The translations under genes were made by a program, and so were the position numbers. A DNA stretch of 64,000 bases from an uncultured Alistipes sp. Its GTDB lineage: Bacteria > Bacteroidota > Bacteroidia > Bacteroidales > Rikenellaceae. Positions 34,686-44,004 of the stretch are shown piece by piece. The stretch lies in NCBI RefSeq assembly GCF_963931675.1, contig NZ_OZ007039.1:3313719-3377718 (forward strand). The letters are read 5' to 3'. The notes beneath the pieces are model-generated. The model made no database searches. It was not told the origin of the DNA and saw only the letters and a list, made by a program, of their open reading frames with translations. The first letter of the stretch is position 1; each line of letters begins with the position of its first letter.

Positions 34686-35470
34686 AAAGAGTACATTATA
34701 CCGACAGCTATCTGCTCGTACCACAACACCCCGTAACGGTAAACCTTATAGGTGGTGGCGGTACAGGTTCGCAAGTATTGACAAACCTTGCACGATTGGA
34801 TGTAACACTTCGTGCCCTCGGACATCCGGGACTATTCGTAACGCTATACGATCCCGATATTGTAACTGAAGCCAACATAGGACGACAACTCTTCGGGTAT
34901 TCCGACTTGGGGCTGAATAAGGCGAATTGCCTGATAACACGCATCAACAACTTCTTCGGGAATGACTGGAAGGCAGTGCCGGCACTCTATCCCTCCAATA
35001 TGAAAGATGTACGACAGGAACATCTTGCCAATATAACCATAACCTGTACGGACAATATAAAGTCGAGAATAGACCTCTGGAATGTACTCAAAGCATTGCC
35101 ACAGTACAATTATACAAACTATCAGACACCTCTGTATTGGCTTGACTTCGGCAACACGCAAACATCGGGACAGGTCGTATTGGGTAGTATCCCGAAAAAG
35201 ATAAAGCAACCCACTTCTCAAATTTACCAGACCGTACCGTCATTAAAGGTCATCACAAAGTTGGTAAAGTATGCCCGAATCAAGGAAGATGACTCCGGTC
35301 CGAGCTGTTCACTTGCCGAGGCATTGGAGAAACAGGACCTGTTCATCAACTCCACATTAGCTCAGCTCGGCTGCAATATCCTCTGGAAGATGTTCCGACA
35401 CGGTATGATAGAGCATCACGGACTCTATCTAAACCTTGCGACAATGAAGGTCAATCCGATAATGGTATAA
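34682..35470 (+). CDS. PRTRC ThiF/E1-like adenylyltransferase
   Basis: 262 aa. Nucleotide-binding loop LIGGGGTGSQVLTNLA, then YDPDIVTEANIGRQLFGYSD with the conserved Asp, Asn and Arg-Gln, Lys in GLNKAN, and Asp in TCTDNIKSR. A downstream PSCSLAEALEKQ offers a possible thioester Cys. It would activate the C-terminal Gly of the ubiquitin-like protein. A terminator follows. Confidence 0.9.
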   Translation: MKRVHYTDSYLLVPQHPVTVNLIGGGGTGSQVLTNLARLDVTLRALGHPGLFVTLYDPDIVTEANIGRQLFGYSDLGLNKANCLITRINNFFGNDWKAVPALYPSNMKDVRQEHLANITITCTDNIKSRIDLWNVLKALPQYNYTNYQTPLYWLDFGNTQTSGQVVLGSIPKKIKQPTSQIYQTVPSLKVITKLVKYARIKEDDSGPSCSLAEALEKQDLFINSTLAQLGCNILWKMFRHGMIEHHGLYLNLATMKVNPIMV

Positions 35471-35478
35471 TCAATAGT

Positions 35479-35515
35479 AGCTGTCATATTCACACAAATA
35501 TGATGGCTTTTTTTA
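35479..35515 (+). terminator. Terminator of the PRTRC operon
   Basis: Imperfect stem AGCTGTCATATT / AATATGATGGCT followed by TTTTTTTAT. Confidence 0.75.
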
Positions 35516-35631
35516 TGCTATTGCCCACTTTTATAACAATATAGCCAACACTTTTAGCGTTTTATATTACATCACAGCCTTGAATAGCTATTAAAAAATG
35601 ATAAAGTCACCTTAATTTTTTGCTTTATTAG

Positions 35632-35639
35632 TAATTTTG
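35632..35639 (+). promoter_or_regulatory. -7 box upstream of the rteA-like gene
   Basis: TAATTTTG matches TAnnTTTG; no clear TTTG lies at the right spacing. It is 60 bp upstream of the start codon. Confidence 0.4.
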
Positions 35640-35699
35640 CGCTCCAAGGCATATATGATAAACTGTTCGGACTAACCCGAGCCTTAAATATAGGACGCA

Positions 35700-36713
35700 A
35701 TGAAGATTCAAAGAAAGTTAGCCTTAGGCTATACTATTATTGTCGCCCTAATTGGTGGTATCGTATATACGTACCTGCACGAGTGGCGACAGATGAACAG
35801 ATTGGAGCGTGAAGTGAAAGAGATTCACCGACTCCGACAAAATGTACATGAAGCATACGTGCATATGCTCGACCTCACGATGTTCGGTGAGACGATCCTC
35901 GAATGGGAGGAGGCAGACACCGCACTCTACCGTGCCAAACGCATGGAGGTCGACAGCATTCTCTGCGAGTTCAAGAACTACTATTCGGGAGAACGAATAG
36001 ATAGTCTGCGGCATCTGATGGCAGAGAAGGAAATCCAACTATTCAATATCTCCCAACTCTTTGAAAAACAGGTTGAACTTGGCGAAGAACTTGCCGAGCG
36101 TGTCCCCGTCATCGCTTATGAGAGTACGCAGGAGCCCCCGAAGAAGAAAGGTGGTTTCTTGGGACTCTTCAAGAAAAAGGAGAAGACTCCGCCTCAATCC
36201 ACAACTTCCACGAAACTCTACACCCTCAATCGTGATGTCATCAGGAAACAGTCCGAGCAGAGCAGGCAACTATCCGAAACGGCAGATAGTCTGGCACAGC
36301 GTAATCTCAACATCAACCAACGTCTGAAGAGTCTAATTGCTGCAATGGATGAGCGTGTCACGACAGACCTGCAAGAGCGTGAGCAACAGATCATTGAGAC
36401 CCGTGAACGGACAAAAGTATGGTTGGGAGGTATAACAGCCTTCATCTTCCTTGCTCTGCTGCTCTCATACATCGTAATTATGCGTGACTACGGGCGTAAA
36501 GAGCGTGGTCGCCGCAAATTGGAGGCAAGCAACCGCAAAAATGCCGAGTTGCTTGAAATGCGTAACAAGATCATCATGACCATATCGCACGATATCCGTG
36601 GCCCGCTCAACGGTATCAGCGGTAACGCAGAGCTGGCTATGGATATGAGGGACAAGAAGAGACGCAACCACAAGCTCAGGAACATTACCATTCTATGCAA
36701 GCATGTCCTGCAC
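35700..36713 (+). pseudogene. RteA-like sensor histidine kinase, 3'-truncated by IS
   Basis: N-terminal helix (ALGYTIIVALIGGIVYTYL), long periplasmic region, second helix (WLGGITAFIFLALLLSYIVI), coiled linker and the phospho-acceptor helix IIMTISHDIRGPLNGISGNA with its His. The frame enters an IS481-type element 37 residues later, so the ATPase domain is lost. In CTnDOT, RteA with RteB controls excision and transfer; no rteB remains here, so regulation must be altered unless supplied elsewhere. Confidence 0.85.
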
Positions 36714-37961
36714 TGTAATAGTCAAGACTTGTTCTGACATTTTCTATACTATCGGGCAAAAAAAGTGTCCGATGCCATCTGCGAAGATACGCAACTATTC
36801 TCACTCTCACAACCTGGTGAGCCAATAACCTGCTCATCAGGTTGTATTTTCCCTGCATCCTGCAATTGATATCTCCTTGCCACCTCCATTCCTTCGAGGA
36901 AAGTCTGCATGGGTGTTTTCCCGAAACAGTATTTCCCGGAGTGCGTCCTTTGCGTGTTATAGGAGTTCATCCAAGTGTCAAGGTCTGCCTGCAGTTGTTC
37001 TATCGAGGTGTATATCTTCTTCCTGAAAGCGATGGCGTAGAATTCGTTCTGGACAGTCCTGTTGAAGCGTTCACAGATGCCGTTTGTCTGCGGGCTCTTG
37101 GCCTTGATCTTGGAATGGTCTATGTCCTCGATGGCCAGATACAGTTCGTATTCATGTGTTTCCCTGTTTCCGCAGTATTCGGTTCCCCTGTCCGTGAGCA
37201 TCCTCATCAGTTTCAGGTCATGCTGCTCGAAGAACGGAACCACCCTGTCATTGAGCATGTCCGCCGCCACGAGCGCGTTCTTCCTGTCGTAAAGTTTGGC
37301 GAATCCGATTTTGGAATAGGTGTCGATGACCGTCTGCTGGTAAATGTGCCCCACGCCTTTGATATACCCTACATAATAGGTGTCCTGCGCCACAAGGAAG
37401 CCTGGATAATAAGTCTCTATTTCCCCGTGTGCCTGTTTCTCCGCCTTGGCTTTTTCCAGCGCGGCCACCTGGTTCTCGTCAAGCACGATGCCTTCCTGCT
37501 CCACCTTGGTCGAAAGTGCCTTCAGGCGTTTCTGGAAGGTCTCCATGTCATGCCTGAGCCAGATGGAGCGCACTCCTCCGGGAGATACGAGTATGCCTTT
37601 CTTGCGCAGCTCGTTGGATACGCGTACTTGTCCCAAAGCCGGGTTGGCTATGGCCATCTGCACTACAGCCTGCTCTATGCGCTCCTCCACGCGGTTCTTT
37701 ATCACCGGCTTTTTACGGGAAATCTCCTGCAGGGCCAGTTCTCCGCCCTGCTCGTACAGTTCCTTGAAACGATAAAAACTGTCACGGCTGTATCCCATAA
37801 TCTTGCAGGCTCGTGACACGTTTCCCAACTGTTGGGACAGCTCAAGCAGTCCCAGTTTGTTCTTGATGACTTTTTCTGATGTGGTCATAACTTAATCTGC
37901 TTTTATGTTACAAATCTACTCTTTTTATGCGTAACTGTCAGATTAAGTCTTGACTAATTCA
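36714..37961 (-). mobile_element. IS481-family insertion sequence, copy 2 (inverted)
   Basis: 1248 bp, same ends as copy 1, opposite orientation. The flanks (CTGCAC on the left, CTACAT on the right) are not a target duplication, and both neighbouring genes are truncated, which points to an adjacent deletion or recombination after insertion. Confidence 0.9.
36749..37888 (-). CDS. IS481-family transposase
   Basis: 379 aa, identical protein to the copy at 32657-33796, with the same DDE residues. The two inverted copies could invert the 2.9 kb between them, which carries the E2, E1 and rteA-like genes. Confidence 0.95.
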   Translation of the reverse strand: MTTSEKVIKNKLGLLELSQQLGNVSRACKIMGYSRDSFYRFKELYEQGGELALQEISRKKPVIKNRVEERIEQAVVQMAIANPALGQVRVSNELRKKGILVSPGGVRSIWLRHDMETFQKRLKALSTKVEQEGIVLDENQVAALEKAKAEKQAHGEIETYYPGFLVAQDTYYVGYIKGVGHIYQQTVIDTYSKIGFAKLYDRKNALVAADMLNDRVVPFFEQHDLKLMRMLTDRGTEYCGNRETHEYELYLAIEDIDHSKIKAKSPQTNGICERFNRTVQNEFYAIAFRKKIYTSIEQLQADLDTWMNSYNTQRTHSGKYCFGKTPMQTFLEGMEVARRYQLQDAGKIQPDEQVIGSPGCESENSCVSSQMASDTFFAR

Positions 37962-38167
37962 CTACATTGAACAATGAGAGGTTTCTGACTGATGAGGAAC
38001 TCTCCAAGATACTCAGAGTGAGCCGCCGCACATTGCAGGAGTATCGCTCGGCAGGTGCAATACCTTACTACCTTGTTCAGGGCAAAGCTCTTTACAAGGA
38101 GTCTGAGATTGAAAAGATTCTCAATGATTCCCATAAACGCTGCGTAGAGGAACAGCGATGGGTATGA
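37962..38167 (+). pseudogene. Excisionase-like helix-turn-helix protein, 5'-truncated
   Basis: Frame open from the IS edge; residues LTDEELSKILRVSRRTLQEY and GAIPYYLVQGKALYKESEIE are typical of Xis/MerR-like winged helices of Bacteroidetes ICEs. No ATG lies before the domain (a TTG at 37967 is the only start), so the N-terminus was probably lost with the IS deletion. Such proteins direct excision and in CTnDOT also switch on tra genes. Confidence 0.65.
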
Positions 38168-38171
38168 CCCT

Positions 38172-38214
38172 AAACAATAGCAACGACCCCGATTTGAGGC
38201 CGTTGCTATTGTTT
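38172..38214. terminator. Bidirectional terminator
   Basis: Perfect 14-bp stem AAACAATAGCAACG / CGTTGCTATTGTTT with T-rich flanks on both strands, between the xis fragment and the convergent integrase. Confidence 0.88.
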
Positions 38215-38217
38215 TTA

Positions 38218-39525
38218 TTATACTGTTGTCCGCTTCCATTTGATACATCTCTCAAACTTCAGACCCTCATCTGCGAGTTCTATCTTCTTGTCTGCTGTAA
38301 CCTCACGCAAGCGTTTCATATCCTCATCAACCTTCTTATCCGTAACATGGGCATAAATCTGTGTGGTGGTGATGGAGGTATGTCCCATCATCTTACTTAC
38401 CGTCTCAATAGGTACACCCAGCGATAAAGTAATATGCGTTCCGAAATTATGACGAGCTTTGTGGTAGGTAATATGAAAGCCATACACCTCACTCAACTCC
38501 TGCATTAGCATTGACATATAGTTTCGGTCCCAGGTATTGAATACCTTATCACTTTGCCGCTCATGCTTGTACTTTTCGATAATCCGAAGTGGTATATCCA
38601 ACAGACGAATAGATGATAGTGTGTCAGTCTTCTTACGCTTGATGTGTATCCACCAGCTGCCATCTTCTGCCTGTGTTATATCGTTCACGGATAACCGTCT
38701 TAAATCAGCGTATGCCAATCCTGTAAAAGTCGAGAAGATAAACCAATCGCGTACCCGTTGCAATTGAGGCTTATCTACAGGCGTTGACATCAAGGTTTTA
38801 AGATCCTCCAACTTCATATGTCGGCTCTTGCGCTTAGGCAACGGTGGATGTAGTCGACAGTAAGGATCTCTACGCAAAGTGCCTTGACTGACGGCTCGCA
38901 TTGTCATCTTTTTCAGTCTATACAAATGTTCGTGTACCGTCTTGGGACTTAGACGACAATCGCTTTGCAGGAATATCTCAAAGTCGTCATAGAACACCTT
39001 GTCAAGGCTTCGCAATGTGACATCTTCCACACCTCGTTTCTCCTGAATAAACGCTGCAAGGTGCTTGTATGAGCGTTGATAACAATCGTAGGTCTCCTTG
39101 ATTCTATCCATGCCAACACGCTTCTTGAACTCCTCGTTATGTTCACGGAAGAGGGCAAGCAATGTTACAGGCTTTTGGCCGATACCCTTGACTGCGTTCT
39201 TGACAAGTTCTGCGGTAACAAAGCCTAAACTCTTCTTGATATGATTATAGTGTTCGGTTATCCCCTTGGTAAGTTCGTCAATGGCTCTGTTTACCGTTAC
39301 GGCATTTTCGCTACGACCATCGGCACGACCCTTATCGGGATTCCAGATAGAAGGATTCACCGATACTTTCGTACCGATTTGTTCCCATTCAGCATCAATG
39401 CTAACTTTACACAATAGTTGGCACATACCATCCTTGCGTACTTTCGTGCGGTTGATGTAGAACAATATGGCGAAGGTACTGCGACGCTTCGTGTTCTGAT
39501 TCTCTGTATTCTTGTCTGTTCTCAT
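38218..39525 (-). CDS. Tyrosine recombinase/integrase 1 of ICE 1
   Basis: About 435 aa from ATG 39525. SAM-like arm-binding and core-binding domains, then the catalytic domain: the usual first Arg is Ala (TGLAYADLRRL), Lys in KRKKTDTLSS, HKARHNFGTHI for HxxR, MGHTSITTTQIYAHV for His and nucleophile Tyr. Loss of Arg I is known for IntDOT, where Ser replaces it, so the enzyme may still be active. It follows the second integrase by 20 nt. Confidence 0.9.
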   Translation of the reverse strand: MRTDKNTENQNTKRRSTFAILFYINRTKVRKDGMCQLLCKVSIDAEWEQIGTKVSVNPSIWNPDKGRADGRSENAVTVNRAIDELTKGITEHYNHIKKSLGFVTAELVKNAVKGIGQKPVTLLALFREHNEEFKKRVGMDRIKETYDCYQRSYKHLAAFIQEKRGVEDVTLRSLDKVFYDDFEIFLQSDCRLSPKTVHEHLYRLKKMTMRAVSQGTLRRDPYCRLHPPLPKRKSRHMKLEDLKTLMSTPVDKPQLQRVRDWFIFSTFTGLAYADLRRLSVNDITQAEDGSWWIHIKRKKTDTLSSIRLLDIPLRIIEKYKHERQSDKVFNTWDRNYMSMLMQELSEVYGFHITYHKARHNFGTHITLSLGVPIETVSKMMGHTSITTTQIYAHVTDKKVDEDMKRLREVTADKKIELADEGLKFERCIKWKRTTV

Positions 39526-39545
39526 ATTTAGTCGTTTTAATGGTT

Positions 39546-40769
39546 TCAAATGGCGATTGTAAAGCGTTCACTAATCTTGCTGTCGAGCCTTTTAGTGTCA
39601 GCATCAATCTTTTCATCGGTTACTTTGGCATAAATCTGAGTGGTATCCACCCGTGTATGTCCCAGCATCTTGCTGACCGTTTCCAATGGTACACCATGCG
39701 AGAGAGTAATCTCTGTAGCGTATGTATGTCTGGCCGCATGAAAGACGATTCTACGGTTGATACCGCATATTGCGGCAATCTTTTTTAGGGAAAGATTTAC
39801 GTCTGAATTGCTGTACATAGGCAACAGCTTTCCATTGGGCTCTACATCACGATACTTATTAAGTATATGTAAGGGAACCTCAAGGAGCGGAACCTCATAC
39901 TCGACCTTGGTCTTTTTACGGGAGGTCCGTATCCAGAGCGTGCCGTTTTCATCCGTTACCAAATCTTCTTTGGTCAACATACACATATCTCCATAAGATA
40001 TTCCGGTGTAGCAGGAGAACAAGAATAAATCTCTGACGATGTAAAGTCTTGCATTATGCAATGGTGTTGTCATAATCAACTCTAATTCCTCTGCCGTGAG
40101 ATACTTCTGTTCACGCTGTGGGCGTTCAGGCTCGTAACCCCAGAATGGATTGAAAGTAAGAATACCATCTGCTACGGCTTCATTGATAATGGTTCTAAAA
40201 GAGGTTGTAAGATGGACTATCGTACCAAGAGCCAAATGGCAGTCTGTTCGTAAGTGAAGATCATATTTCTCAATAAACGAACGATCGAGTGCCGTAAAGG
40301 GAATATCTGTCAGTTTGTATTTCTCATTGAGGAATTTCTCTACATGCATATAGGCATACTTGTAAGCACGAAGAGAACCTGCGACACGATTCACACCTAC
40401 ACGTTTCTCGAAGTTCTTGATAAAGGCGCGGAAATAACTCATCAAGGTCTGCTGCCCCGAAGCCATACCCAAAAGCAGGCACTTGACATCTTCGGCACTT
40501 ACTCCTTCTCGTATTGCCGATTGTTCTTGATAGATATGTAGAGCCGAGGCTCTGATCTCGTCTAACTGACGGTTGATTTCGCGTGCTGCGACACTCTTGC
40601 CCGTAGCACGACCTGAGTGCCACATTGTATGTGGCACAGACATCTTAACGCTGAATGCCGCTTCTGAATACTTGCCGACATTCAACCTTGCCATTACGGG
40701 GCAGTTCCCTTTGGCATCTGCTTCGCTCTTTTTGAGGTAGAACGACACCTTTACATCTGCCTGATTCAT
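39546..40769 (-). CDS. Tyrosine recombinase/integrase 2 of ICE 1
   Basis: 407 aa, same architecture. Arg I position reads YTGISYGDMCML (Ser, as in IntDOT); FHAARHTYATEI gives HxxR and LGHTRVDTTQIYAKV the His and Tyr. First gene of a two-integrase operon transcribed away from the right end of ICE 1; a -7 box TATTTTTG lies at 40795-40788. Tandem integrases are common at the ends of such elements. Confidence 0.9.
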   Translation of the reverse strand: MNQADVKVSFYLKKSEADAKGNCPVMARLNVGKYSEAAFSVKMSVPHTMWHSGRATGKSVAAREINRQLDEIRASALHIYQEQSAIREGVSAEDVKCLLLGMASGQQTLMSYFRAFIKNFEKRVGVNRVAGSLRAYKYAYMHVEKFLNEKYKLTDIPFTALDRSFIEKYDLHLRTDCHLALGTIVHLTTSFRTIINEAVADGILTFNPFWGYEPERPQREQKYLTAEELELIMTTPLHNARLYIVRDLFLFSCYTGISYGDMCMLTKEDLVTDENGTLWIRTSRKKTKVEYEVPLLEVPLHILNKYRDVEPNGKLLPMYSNSDVNLSLKKIAAICGINRRIVFHAARHTYATEITLSHGVPLETVSKMLGHTRVDTTQIYAKVTDEKIDADTKRLDSKISERFTIAI

Positions 40770-41292
40770 AACTCATTTCTTTGGTTGCAAAAATAAATTT
40801 TACAGAGTTAATGAACGGCATGTAGAACATAGCGGAACAAGGCAACAAGTACTTGACAATTAATCTCATTCCCGTATTTTTCTTCCAACGAGAAAAAATG
40901 ATTACCTTTTTCAGTGCAATGATAGAAAAAACAAGCGTTCTTTGTGGCTGTTGTAGGGTATGTGCAAGAGATTAAAGATGCTGTTTCTACCAACTTTCCC
41001 TTCCATAAAAAGGCAACGAATAGGTAGCATTTCTTTCTCTAATACCCACCATATACGGCTCCTTCTGCCGAAATTAACAATATGGTGAGGTAACACAAAA
41101 ATGGTATATGTACCAACCACTTATCAAATTTCACCCTTATCCTGCCATTATTACGCAAGTTCTTCGTATATTTGCAGAATATAGGATGCGGTTCGGCATA
41201 GTCAAACCTGAAAACTTCGTTTTCGTTTGCCTCTGCACTCACCTTTTTGTATCTTTGCCATGTCATATTAGAGTTTTGCTTGTCTTCTTTTC
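40770..41292. other. Right end of ICE 1 without a convincing gene
   Basis: Holds the integrase -7 box and AT-rich sequence. A minus-strand frame at 41039-41359 reads through the adjacent IS1380 end and is not protein-like; a second frame begins MAKIQKGE, like some IS1380 transposases, but stops after 19 codons. The attachment site should be here, but I cannot place it without a partner end. Confidence 0.5.
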
Positions 41293-41398
41293 GCAACACT
41301 AAGGTAAGTGAAAATTCTGACATGGCAAAATCCTGGGCAACTTTTTGTTGCTCAGGCACTTATAAATAATGTTAAACTATAGCGTTGCGGAATTAAGG
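41293..41398. mobile_element. IS1380-type right end, remnant
   Basis: About 106 bp matching the right end of the intact element at 53941-54046: GCAACACTAAG, TGACATGGCAAAATCC, the hairpin GGGCAAC...GTTGCTC and GCGGAATTAAGGAT. No intact transposase gene adjoins it. It sits 28 bp upstream of the efflux gene and could supply its promoter. Confidence 0.75.
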
Positions 41399-41426
41399 AT
41401 AAATAAGAATTTAGGAGATAATATAA

Positions 41427-42644
41427 ATGGAAAAATACAACAATTGGAAACTTAAGTTTTATACAATATGGGCAGGGCAGGCAGTATCATTAATCACTAG
41501 TGCCATCCTGCAAATGGCGATTATTTTTTACCTTACAGAAAAAACAGGATCTGCGATGGTCTTGTCTATGGCTTCACTTGTAGGTTTTTTACCCTATGCG
41601 GTCTTTGGACCAGCCATTGGTGTATTAGTGGATCGTCATGATAGGAAGAAGATAATGATTGGTGCTGATTTAATTATCGCAGCAGCTGGGGCCGTGCTAG
41701 CTATTGTTGCATTGTATATGGAGTTACCTATCTGGATGGTTATGGTAGTATTGTTCATCCGTAGCATTGGAACAGCTTTTCATACCCCGGCTCTCAATGC
41801 GGTTACTCCACTTTTAGTACCAGAAGAACAGCTTACGAAATGTGCAGGCTATAGTCAGTCTTTGCAGTCTATAAGCTATATTGTTAGTCCGGCGGTTGCA
41901 GCACTTTTATACTCCGTTTGGGAACTAAATGCTATTATTGCCATCGATGTATTGGGTGCTGTGATTGCATCTATTACGGTAGCAATTGTACGTATTCCTA
42001 AGCTAGGTGATCAAGTGCAAAGTTTGAAACCAAATTTCATAAGAGAAATGAAAGAAGGAATGGCTGTACTACGGCAAAATAAAGGATTATTTGCTTTATT
42101 ACTCGTTGGAACATTATATATGTTTGTTTATATGCCCATAAATGCATTATATCCTTTAATCACTATGGAATATTTTAATGGTACACCGATGCATATTTCT
42201 ATTACGGAGATTGCTTATGCCTCTGGTATGTTGATAGGGGGTCTATTATTAGGGTTATTTGGGAATTACCAAAAGCGAATCTTATTAATAACGGCATCAA
42301 TTTTTATGATGGGGATAAGCTTAACCATTTCAGGATTACTTCCTCAAAGTGGATTTTTCATATTTGTAGTCTGCTGTGCAATAATGGGGCTTTCGGTTCC
42401 GTTTTACAGCGGTGTGCAAACAGCTCTTTTTCAGGAGAAAATTAAGCCTGAATATTTAGGACGTGTATTTTCTTTAACTGGAAGTATCATGTCTCTTGTT
42501 ATGCCAATTGGGTTAATTCTTTCTGGATTCTTTGCTGATAGAATCGATGTAAATCATTGGTTTTTACTATCAGGTATTTTAATTATTTGCATTGCAATAG
42601 TTTGCCCAATGATAACTGAGATTAGAAAATTAGATGCAAAATAA
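41427..42644 (+). CDS. mef(En2): Mef(En2)-like macrolide efflux MFS transporter
   Basis: 405 aa, twelve membrane helices. The start MEKYNNWKLKFYTIWAGQAV and the MFS loop GVLVDRHDRKKIMIGADLII are characteristic of Mef(A)/Mef(E)-type macrolide pumps; the version found in Bacteroides is Mef(En2). It would export 14- and 15-membered macrolides using proton-motive force. Start preceded by AGGAGATAATATAA. AT-rich codon use differs from the flanking ICE genes, consistent with transfer from Gram-positive bacteria. Confidence 0.88.
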   Translation: MEKYNNWKLKFYTIWAGQAVSLITSAILQMAIIFYLTEKTGSAMVLSMASLVGFLPYAVFGPAIGVLVDRHDRKKIMIGADLIIAAAGAVLAIVALYMELPIWMVMVVLFIRSIGTAFHTPALNAVTPLLVPEEQLTKCAGYSQSLQSISYIVSPAVAALLYSVWELNAIIAIDVLGAVIASITVAIVRIPKLGDQVQSLKPNFIREMKEGMAVLRQNKGLFALLLVGTLYMFVYMPINALYPLITMEYFNGTPMHISITEIAYASGMLIGGLLLGLFGNYQKRILLITASIFMMGISLTISGLLPQSGFFIFVVCCAIMGLSVPFYSGVQTALFQEKIKPEYLGRVFSLTGSIMSLVMPIGLILSGFFADRIDVNHWFLLSGILIICIAIVCPMITEIRKLDAK

Positions 42645-42663
42645 AATAAAGGGCGTGTTCGTA

Positions 42664-42900
42664 TGATAGACAATATTATTCAATCAGTGACAGAAAAATT
42701 ATCCTCTTTGCCTTATATAGAAACATAAATGCTATTAGACCACTTGAAGTTACGGTCATAAATCAAAAGGATGTTGTCCCTTGGAAATTTCCTCCTAAAC
42801 ATGAATTTATGTATGGTGAGTGGCTAAGGGAGCAGTTTGATAAGGGAGCAATTCCTGAGCCAACTTATGATCCCGATTTAGCAATTCTTTTATCTCAATT
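42664..42900 (+). pseudogene. Nucleotidyltransferase remnants: short 5' start fused to aminoglycoside adenylyltransferase middle part
   Basis: MIDNIIQSVTEKLSSLPYIE (from 42664) is the start of a nucleotidyltransferase-like protein that stops after 21 codons. From about 42722 another frame encodes NAIRPLEVTVINQKDVVPWK and GEWLREQFDKGAIPEPTYDP, matching ANT(9)/ANT(3'')-type enzymes. The N-terminal catalytic region is missing. The frame is cut at 42900 by an 8.9-kb insertion and resumes at 51804. A lincosamide gene is usual after mef(En2); the short start could be its remnant. Confidence 0.7.
42892..42900. repeat. 9-bp target duplication, left copy
   Basis: ATCTCAATT; the identical right copy is at 51804-51812. 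Joining the flanks with one copy restores the adenylyltransferase frame (DLAILLSQ then LRENSINLFGPE). Confidence 0.85.
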
Positions 42901-44004
42901 CTAAGTACATGACAAAAATTTGAATACATCAAATTTCGGGACATAAATTGGTCGAAAAAGCACGTTGGAGATTTCCTCCAAGCCGTACTTTACTAAAGAT
43001 TTGGCTTTACGTCCATGTTTCAATGTCTTTATAGGCTTTACGTTTTCATCTTTATGTTCCCCAACGAGATACGCCCATACAAGAGCAATACAAACCATTG
43101 CCAGAAGTCTTGCAATCCGCTCTGTGTCGCGCAAATGCGTGTCTTCGATATTGAATCCGGAGGATTTCATAGCCCGGAATGCGGTCTCGATCTCCCATCG
43201 CCTTTTATAAGTGTCGACACCCTTTTCCGGGCGTTTGAAGCAGATGAGGATCTGAAGTTCAGGCACACCGTCGGAGTTCTTGATTCGGCTTCCGGCAAGA
43301 TAAACGTACTCACCTTTGTGCAGGAAAAGCTTGTAATAAAATCTTTCCTGCCCCACTTTCAGGGAATTGAAGAGCCACCATGCACGGATTCTTTCCCCTG
43401 TGGAAGGCTTGACAAGCCAGAAATTCTGCCGGATCCGGATATAATATCGTATATGATTGCGGTTGAGCCAACCGATCCAATCCTTGCCGACAAACTCCCG
43501 GTCGGCAACAAGAGAGTCGATGCATTCGGAGCCGAACAGCCGGACAAATCGTTCAACGATTGCCTTGCGTTCCTTCCAATTGGAGTTCCCTTTCTTAGGC
43601 AGAAGGCTGAACATCAATGGGAATGCAATCCCCTTGTATGCCACGCCGAGCATGAGGATGTTGATGTTGAAATCACCGAACTTCCAGTTTGTACGGTCCA
43701 TGCTCAGCACCAGCCCTGTCTTGACGGGAAGCAGAGAGTATATCATCTGCGCCACAAGGTCAAAGTTGAGGGCGTACTTGGCTATGAATCTTTGAATGCG
43801 GCGAAGGTTGGAGTCCCTTTCAACAGAGGTTGGCATTGCCGCCGCGAGTTTATGGAGGCTTACGGTCTGTACTACACACAGGGCATGGAGCATGAAAGCC
43901 ATAAACTTTATGCGGGCCAGATTCATCGATTTCCCAAAATGTTCTTGCATCATCGGAAGGATTTGGTTAACTTTGCCCAAGTCCTTAAAGTCAGTTGTCT
44001 TCAT
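42901..44004 (-). CDS. IS4-family transposase
   Basis: 367 aa. DDE residues: Asp in VLSMDRTNWKFG, Asp in SLVADREFVGKDW, and the YREK-like YKRRWEIETAFRAMKSSG with the catalytic Glu. The stop codon lies in the outermost bases of the left inverted repeat. Confidence 0.92.
   Translation of the reverse strand: MKTTDFKDLGKVNQILPMMQEHFGKSMNLARIKFMAFMLHALCVVQTVSLHKLAAAMPTSVERDSNLRRIQRFIAKYALNFDLVAQMIYSLLPVKTGLVLSMDRTNWKFGDFNINILMLGVAYKGIAFPLMFSLLPKKGNSNWKERKAIVERFVRLFGSECIDSLVADREFVGKDWIGWLNRNHIRYYIRIRQNFWLVKPSTGERIRAWWLFNSLKVGQERFYYKLFLHKGEYVYLAGSRIKNSDGVPELQILICFKRPEKGVDTYKRRWEIETAFRAMKSSGFNIEDTHLRDTERIARLLAMVCIALVWAYLVGEHKDENVKPIKTLKHGRKAKSLVKYGLEEISNVLFRPIYVPKFDVFKFLSCT

Noticed and set aside
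35700..36713. Intact RteA regulator
   Set aside because: The kinase ATPase domain is missing; the frame ends in IS sequence shortly after the phospho-acceptor helix.
36705..37967. Target duplication for IS481 copy 2
   Set aside because: The flanks CTGCAC and CTACAT share only 4 of 6 bases; compared with the perfect 7-bp duplication of copy 1 this is not a duplication.
41039..41359. 106-aa minus-strand frame at the ICE 1 right end
   Set aside because: Half of it is the IS1380 terminal sequence; no homologous counterpart at the intact IS, and no domain.
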